From Amphiura filiformis (taxonomy: Eukaryota; Echinodermata; Ophiuroidea; Amphilepidida; Amphiuridae), in the NCBI RefSeq assembly GCF_039555335.1, contig NC_092628.1, forward strand, positions 97,902,536 through 97,966,535: 64,000 nucleotides of DNA, given 5' to 3'. Positions 58,201 through 64,000 of the stretch are shown here, one piece after another. Made by a program: the position numbers and the translations under genes. The first letter of the stretch is position 1; each line of letters opens with the position of its first letter. The notes below the pieces were generated by a model. It saw only the letters and a list, made by a program, of their open reading frames with translations. It did not search any database and was not told where the DNA came from.

Positions 58201-61200
58201 ATTGCACTTACCAAACTTGCTATACATGTATAATAGTACTTTGTGTAAGTACTCCAATGTGGTGCAAGTTTTAGTACTTGTATTGTATTGCGACAAATGC
58301 TGCATTTTGAATGATTTCCACTGAATAGCTTTTGAATGTACCAATCCCACTATACTGGCATGGGATAAGTCAAGTTTAACTTACCCAATGTTTTTTGTCT
58401 ACCTCCTCATCGGCATCCCACTTCCTGGTCAAGAATGGACGTCTTTCACTTATGATTTCTCCCTCAAAGAATGTGACCAAGACAGGATATTCTTCTGTCA
58501 AACCTTTGATCTTCAAATAGCCACACACATAACTGTTTTCTAAATCAACATGCTGCAAAGAGAAAACATTGATCAAACATGTTACATTTGAAGCACAAGT
58601 TTTGACAGCTGCAGTCAATTTACAGCCAGTAAGTGTAATAATGTAGATATACGCAGGCTGAGCGCAGCTTTGACTATTAAAAAAATCTCGGCTTTTTTCA
58701 GACACAAATTATTAGTTTGAGTCAAAACAGGGTTGCCCTTACTCGAGAACTCGAGAATTTGCACACGATAGTTACGCATTCGATGCTAGCAGTGTCCGAA
58801 ATAAGGAAAATCTGGAGGTTATCCCGAGGATAAGGCCAAGTAAAAAATAAAACATGTTTCACGTCCGGGTTTTCAAACAAAAGGAGGAAGAGGGGGCTTT
58901 TTTAATCGCAAAATTGATGTAAATACCCATAATTAGAGCTGTTTTAGCGCATACAATAATGCCTGGAAAAAGGAGGAGGCCCTTTTTTATTTGTTGTTCT
59001 GAGAGTTACACCCCCTCTAATGATCACAAAATCTTCCTAAAATGTTTCTTGTATCTTAACAAGGCTACAGAAAGCATCCCAACTTCCTAGACATATTTTT
59101 TGAAAAGTGAATTTCAAAAAATAAAAATATATTTCAGGAAACCTCAAAAAAGGAAGCGGGAGGGGACGTGAAACATGTTTATTTTTTTTATTTGGCCTAA
59201 CTAAAGCATAAATTCTGCTTGTCCTCAATACATTTTGGTTGTCCCCATAATGTGTCATACTTTTGGAGGTAAAATATAGTGATTGTCCAGGGGATAAGTA
59301 GGCCTACATAGCTCAATATGGTTGTCCCCAGTGATTTTTGGACAAGAGGACAAGAGGATAAGTAGGGGAGATTGGGGTTAGTTGGAACGCGGGGTAAGTT
59401 GAAACATTGTATTTTTTTCTGACACAAAAAATTAATTTGGTAAAATACTGGCACCTAGTAATAGGTATTAGTAAGGGTCATCCACCAAATTAGCAACAGC
59501 ACTGATGTCCCACCAGTGTTGGCTTGGGAAAGGAATATCTGTTTTTTGACTTACTGACTAATTTTTATACCCCTCAGAAAAGATGCGTTATCTCCATGTT
59601 GTTTGAAGATTCAGGGGATTATTTTTGGAGTATCATAAGCACTAGTAGTAAGTCACAGAATAATGTTAAATAAAAGTTTTATTGTATTTCTTATTTTGTG
59701 TAATGAACTTTGAAATGTAAAAATAGGCATCGGGGTTAGTTGAAACTTTTGAGGTGGGGTTAGTTGACACGTGAAAATCGCATAGAAAAATATGGTTAAA
59801 AATTTGACTTTTAAAATTTGTAACATGTTTACCATTTCTTCAATATTGCTTTAATATGGTTAAAAAGCAATAATACAACCAAAAAGTGCACACAGAAAGT
59901 ACATTTTATAATATTTTAGGCTTCTCATATTTTGGTCCATGGTGACACTCCTCACCTTGTGTCCAAAGTATTGACCCGCACTCCCACATATTTATTTATT
60001 CATTTTTTCACACTGATTGTATGTTAAAGGGTGCCTTCAAGGGAAGTATAACCCTAACAACACAATAATAATTATTTTGAAATTTTTAAAAGCCATGTTT
60101 CAACTAACCCCACCCTATGTTTCAACTTACCCCAGGGGCGGGGTTAGTTGAAACACTTTTTTCAAATTTTCAAATTGGATTATAATGAATAATAATAAGC
60201 AGGTCCAATAAAGTTTAAGGCTGTATTTGTAGCATGTATGTATATGTTTATACTGATATTGTTAGTGTTTCTTGAAAGTAATCGGTTTGCGTTAAAAAGA
60301 CGATTTTGTGAAAAATGTTTCAACTAACCCCAATCTCCCCTACTATATTTCGAACACTGGATGCTAGAGTACTTTGCTATGGTTTTTCGGTCGGACAGCG
60401 GTGCAATTCTTTGCACCCAGTGTTGGAAATAGCTGGTATCGTGTAGCAAAATGCTACACAATTTTGGAGTTGAGTAGCATTTTTATGCCATAGACATGTA
60501 TCACACTGAAGTTTGTGAATGTACCAAGAGAAAAGTAATGAAAACAAATTTTGCTACTTAATTCCAACACTGTTTCCACCGCCGGAGGTTATTTATTCTG
60601 TTAATGTTGAAATTTGGATGAAAGTTATTTTGACAAGTCAACTGTATCTTTTGAGCAAAATTTACCAAATCTGGACAGTCTAATTACTAAAATTTTGCTG
60701 AAATTTGTGAAAGTGTGCAAGTCGCAATACCAGACAGCCGGCACAATACAATTCCCATTCAACATTCAAACGCGTGGCCGGAAACTGAGTCTGAAAGTAA
60801 ATCAAGGCCAGGGAAGGCTAAATCAGACATGCCCACGGCCACGCCCCCCTAGGCTAGCAGTCTACAGCAAGATAATTGTAAGACATGTGAACCTGTATTT
60901 TAGATTAAGATAGGGTATCTCGAGCTACAGGCTAAGCTAGCTAAAACCAGGCAATAATCATGATAAATTGATTAAGGGGGCGCGCCTCCGCAAAGCGTAA
61001 GTGCAGTAGTACATGATTGAGTAATGCGTTCTTGCTTTCTGCCAACATATGGATACGCATTGTGAGTTGCACCTTATAACACGTGGGAGTACACTCTCGT
61101 CAAAGGTCTACATCGATTAACTATGTGCAAATTCGAAGCTAGAGTTTTCGAGTTAGAAAACTATATACTATATAGCTATAAGTGATGACGTGTGATTAAT

Positions 61201-61366
61201 GGATTAAAATTAAGCTTACCTGCAATTCAACTTCAACATCGTAACAATTGCCTTTACTCTTTTGGTAGCCTTGAAATTTTGAGCCCGAATACAAGAGTGA
61301 CCTAGCAACTCCTGGTTGCTGGCAATTCTTCGGAGGTGGCGGATAGGTCTCTACAGTAGCCGGCAT
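55138..61366 (-). CDS. gid4: GID4: substrate receptor of the CTLH/GID E3 ubiquitin ligase (5 coding exons)
   Basis: GID4 (yeast Vid24/Gid4 family) is the exchangeable receptor of the GID/CTLH ubiquitin ligase and binds proteins with N-terminal proline-type degrons through a beta-barrel. Coding exons on the minus strand are 61366-61220, 58552-58385, 57764-57663, 55945-55815 and 55201-55138. The first three junctions are phase 0 and the last is phase 2, all with GT-AG ends, giving 203 residues. Family signatures seen: QKSKGN near residue 36, [69 protein letters not shown] and the C-terminal [13 protein letters not shown]. The vertebrate protein is about 300 residues with a long poorly conserved N terminus. 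Here the ATG opens a short 25-30 residue leader, so the protein is essentially the core domain, unless an upstream exon was missed. The residue after SSE is Met, where I recall Trp in vertebrates. The gene is likely nuclear/cytosolic and constitutive. Identification is by recalled family sequence. Confidence 0.95.
55815..55945 (-). CDS. gid4: gid4 exon 4
   Basis: 131 nt, starts in phase 0 and ends in phase 2 at donor AAAT|GTAAGA. It codes [19 protein letters not shown] and [10 protein letters not shown]. The split codon becomes Met once joined to exon 5. Confidence 0.93.
57294..57629. mobile_element. piggyBac-like MITE in gid4 intron 3
   Basis: Ends GGGGTACTACACCCCTG and AGGGGTGTAGTACCCCC, flanked by TTAA (57290-57293, 57630-57633). 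The arms also pair AAGGACTACAACTGCA-like words. It ends 33 bp from the exon 3 boundary. Confidence 0.85.
57663..57764 (-). CDS. gid4: gid4 exon 3
   Basis: 34 codons, phase 0 at both ends (acceptor CTTGCAG, donor AAG|GTAATT). It codes [18 protein letters not shown] and YVFMRWK. Confidence 0.93.
58385..58552 (-). CDS. gid4: gid4 exon 2
   Basis: 56 codons, phase 0 at both ends, acceptor TTTGCAG and donor TGG|GTAAGT. It contains [14 protein letters not shown] and [18 protein letters not shown], the most recognisable stretch of the GID4 core. Confidence 0.95.
58790..60359. mobile_element. hAT-like element, TIR CAGTGTCCGAAATA, in gid4 intron 1
   Basis: Ends CAGTGTCCGAAATA and TATTTCGAACACTG with a perfect 8-bp duplication GATGCTAG (58782-58789, 60360-60367). 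It uses the same termini as the MITE at 329-490. Most of its interior is another element at 59365-60340. Confidence 0.87.
59365..60340. mobile_element. TA-flanked MITE nested in the hAT-like element
   Basis: Ends GGGGAGATTGGGGTTAGTTG and the complement, flanked by TA (59363-59364, 60341-60342). GGGGTTAGTTGAAAC units recur near 59727, 59755, 60100 and 60140 in both orientations. Confidence 0.85.
61220..61366 (-). CDS. gid4: gid4 exon 1 (start codon)
   Basis: 49 codons from the ATG to a donor in the form CAG|GTAAGC (phase 0). It codes a proline-rich leader (YPPPPK) followed by the start of the conserved core ([21 protein letters not shown]). Confidence 0.9.
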
Positions 61367-61560
61367 TTTAATGTCAAAAAAATATTTGCGCGAAAGTAAA
61401 TTACTCAGCTCTCTCCTTATTCCATGTATTCGCGGTACCTTCGCGGTAATCGCTGATTTCCAACCGCGGGAGCGACCTATGAATAATTAATTAAATGACG
61501 TATATATACTAGACCCTCCCTCGGGTCCGTGGAGAACGACTGGTAATGTAGATTACATAG
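61367..61560 (-). promoter_or_regulatory. Candidate gid4 promoter with CRE-like and TATA-like motifs
   Basis: Immediately upstream of the gid4 ATG. It has CG-containing segments (61430-61475), a TGACGTA CRE-like motif near 61496 and a TATATATAC stretch next to it. On the minus strand the TATA-like stretch would place a start site near 61475. Motifs only; there is no transcript evidence. Confidence 0.3.
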
Positions 61561-61619
61561 CATTAAAAATCAACCCAATACACGTTCTAGGTATTCTGTG
61601 CAGTACACCAGTAGTGTAC

Positions 61620-62635
61620 ACCATTTATTTGTTATTGTTGGTTAATTGTATTGTTTATTTGATTGTTTAATGGTTTGTTATTACTTAGTAATTATTTGTT
61701 TATATTTGGTTTGTTTATTTGTTTGATTTTTATTTATTTGGTTTTTTTGTTAATTGTTTTGTTTACTTGTTTACTTGTTATAACTTGTTATTGACTTGTT
61801 TGTTTCAGCGTTTATTTATTTATTTGTTTATAAGTTTGTTTATTCATTTGTTTGTTTGTTAATTAGTTTGTTTATAAGTTTGTTAATTTGTTTATTTCTT
61901 TGTTTATTTTTTGTTAATCATATTGTTTATTTATTTGTTTATAAGTTTGTTAATTTATTGGTTTGTTTGTGTTTTGTTAATGACTATTTGTTTGCATTTT
62001 GTTTGTTTATTTATTTGTTTATAATTTTATTTGTTTGTTAATAAGTTTGTTGTTGATTTGTTTATTTGATTTTATTGTTTAATTATATTGTTTGTTTGTT
62101 TTATAAGTTTGTTTATTTGTTTGTTATTTTATATTATTTTGTTTATTTGTTTATTTTTGTTTATGTTTACTTGTTTATTTTTTAAAGTTTGTTGACTTGT
62201 TTGTTCAAACGTTTATTTATTTGTTTATAAGTTTTTTTTATTTATTTGTTTGTTAATTAGTTTGTTTATAAGTTTGTTAATTTGTTTATTTATTTGTTCA
62301 TTTTTTGTTAATCATATTGTTTATTTATTTGTTTATAAGTTTGTTAATTTATTGGTGTGTTTGTGTTTTGTTAATGACTTTGTTTATTTGTTTGCATTTT
62401 GTTTGTTTGTTTAAAAGTTTATTTGTTTATTTATTTGTTTATAATTTTATTTTTTTTGTTAATAAGTTTGTTGTTAATTTGTTAATTTCATTTTATTGTT
62501 TAGTTATATTGTTTATTTGTTTGTTTTATAAGTTTGTTTATTTGTTTGTTATTTTATATTATTTTGTTTATTTGTTTATTTTGTATAACTTTGTTAATTT
62601 GTTTATTTATTTGTTTATTTTTTGTTAATCATATT
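61620..62635. repeat. TTTG/TTTA-rich low-complexity tract, partly duplicated
   Basis: About 1 kb of degenerate TTTGTTTATTTGTTTA. The block from about 61800-62140 reappears at about 62200-62560 (both have TTTGTTAATCATATTGTTTA), a long tandem duplication. Leu/Ile/Phe-rich open frames here are artefacts. Confidence 0.9.
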
Positions 62636-62731
62636 CGGAGTGGTGTAAATCGTTGTAAGTTAATAAATTAATTGATAACTGTTGCTTGCTTGCTTATTGT
62701 TTTATCTTTTCAATGCTTGCTTATTTATTTA

Positions 62732-63007
62732 GGGGCTGTGCAATAATTATGAGGGGTGGGTATAATTTCCAAACGGCTCGTCAAAAATCCCCCCCCCCCT
62801 CTCGGCCTGCCAAAAATCGCTTGCTCCCCCTCTCGGACCGCCAAAAAATCTTTGCCACCCCCCTTGTACATGCCAAATTTTTGTGATCCCAATTTGCAAA
62901 CCTTAAATTGTCTATATACATGTTGCGGGCGTAGCGAGCAGGAAAATTTGCATATTTAAGTGTTTCCGTACGGTTTTCCTAAGCCTTTTTAGAGCGTTTT
63001 ATTTAAA
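62732..63007. repeat. Dispersed repeat, copy 2 (GGGCTGTGCAATAA family)
   Basis: Collinear with 6029-6300. It ends directly against the GC-rich hairpin. Confidence 0.7.
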
Positions 63008-63047
63008 ACTAGCGGGAGACCCGCGCTTCGCGCGGGTCCCCGCTAGT
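63008..63047. repeat. GC-rich hairpin, copy 2
   Basis: ACTAGCGGGAGACCCGCGC and TTCGCGCGGGTCCCCGCTAG, nearly the same as 27059-27098. Both are followed by a GAGTAAA-like word and GGGAGCG. Confidence 0.75.
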
Positions 63048-63798
63048 TGAGTAAACGGGAGCGGTTAGTAAACGGGAGTGGTTAGTAAAGAGGGCGCAAC
63101 ACTAAATCACTCCGCATTTTATGTAACAACGAAATTCGGCTAATATAGTCCATAGTGAACATGAGATTGTAGCGACCATATCTACCGACATGTTCACTTT
63201 AAATCACTCAATATTGGCTCATATGAATTCGACAAGTGTCTTTAATGATAACATGCAGAAAAAAACTGGACAATTGATCTCAAAAGCAATTCTCTGTGGC
63301 GGATTAAGAGAAAACCCCATTTTGAAATGTGAGTGGTGAGTTTAGTATATTTTTAGCTATTATTTTTTGCACCGCAAAATAGCGAAAAAAGTCAATGGTC
63401 ATCGATATATGCCGACAAATGTTTTGGAATCTAGAGAAACAGAGCTTTAATTTGATACCAAATTTATTTTGCCAAGTATTGCAGGGACGTCAGGAATGGC
63501 GCTTGAAGTAGGCCGAATTCACACGTTATCCTATGGGACGCTGAATTAGTGCTGCGCCCCCTAAACATGGTAAACGGTGATGATGATAATCATGGTGTCT
63601 TGGTGTAGATTATTCATCCAGTATAGCATGTATAGTAATGACCATGTTAGCTTGATAATCATACGTTAGCTCCTGTCATATTAAAGAAGCTAAATAACTT
63701 TAAGTGAATATCCAGACCTGTGATAATGTTGTTACTCACTCAATCACTCAGATTTCTTTTGAAACAGCTCGTGACAAAATGGTTGATTTTAACTTTAT
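63048..63798. other. No gene recognised
   Basis: Unassigned sequence to the right of the hairpin; no coding signature seen. Confidence 0.4.
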
Positions 63799-64000
63799 CC
63801 CAACAAACATAAAACATTAATGTTAAAGAGGTTGCTAGAAAACGTTTCAATTTCGGGTTATAATGGTATAAAACATGTAAGCATCATGTTTAAAAGTTGC
63901 AGCAAAACATTTTAGCGAGCCCGTGTTAAAAGCTAGGCCTACATTATAGCCAGGATTTATTTGAGGGGTTCGCAGAATTTCCAAAATGTGGACTTTCAAG
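63799..64000. mobile_element. CCCAGCAAAC family element, copy 4 (partial)
   Basis: CCCAACAAACATAAAACATT, then GAAAACGTTTCAATTTCGGG and TTATAATGGTATAAAAC. The other end was not seen before the window stops. Confidence 0.55.

Noticed and set aside
61796-62628. Leu/Phe/Ile-rich open frames suggesting membrane proteins
   Set aside because: They are translations of the TTTG/TTTA tract with no splice or codon signal.

Overview
The window is animal nuclear DNA. It is AT-rich, has GT-AG introns of hundreds to thousands of bases, tRNA-headed SINEs, pieces of non-LTR retrotransposon and many short inverted-repeat transposons. Calcium-binding EGF exons and a clear GID4 gene suggest a marine invertebrate, most likely a deuterostome such as an echinoderm, hemichordate or amphioxus. 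The phylum is a guess and no species is claimed. All three protein genes that could be reconstructed lie on the minus strand.

GID4 (61366 to 55138): five phase-consistent exons give a 203-residue protein that matches the conserved core of GID4, the substrate receptor of the CTLH/GID E3 ubiquitin ligase. Its introns hold a hAT-like element with a second transposon nested inside it, and a TTAA-flanked MITE.

EGF gene A (about 43795 to 33086) and EGF gene B (about 21366 to 10550) are tandem paralogues with one unusual plan. A non-coding 5' exon is followed by an ATG exon coding a short cytoplasmic tail with a PPxY motif. Next come one transmembrane exon, a run of one-exon-per-domain EGF repeats (6 in A, 11 in B) and a conserved last exon that ends in a second hydrophobic segment after a Ser-Ser-Gly. 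Every internal junction is phase 1. The predicted proteins (389 and 571 residues) are type II membrane proteins with a second C-terminal anchor, either a GPI signal or a second membrane span. That is a tetherin-like topology with EGF repeats between the anchors. Gene A may also carry an optional in-frame 95-codon exon on the cytoplasmic side. In gene B the EGF exons are nearly identical, and part of the array grew as about 310-bp exon-plus-intron units. This two-gene locus is the best candidate for something undescribed.

The rest is repeat-rich. 0-10 kb holds hAT-like MITEs, a tRNA-derived SINE, two reverse-transcriptase fragments, a 976-bp inverted-repeat element, a roughly 190-bp tandem array and a palindrome cluster. 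22.8-26.5 kb holds a foldback of short CCATTTNGTCTAA-type units, three neighbouring MITEs and an inverted copy of gene B upstream sequence. 27-33 kb has low-complexity tracts and dispersed repeats. 44.6-47.9 kb is a hairpin minisatellite with a 136-bp higher-order period, duplicated together with a SINE. 49.3-55 kb is AT-rich sequence downstream of GID4. 61.6-62.6 kb is a TTTG/TTTA-rich tract.
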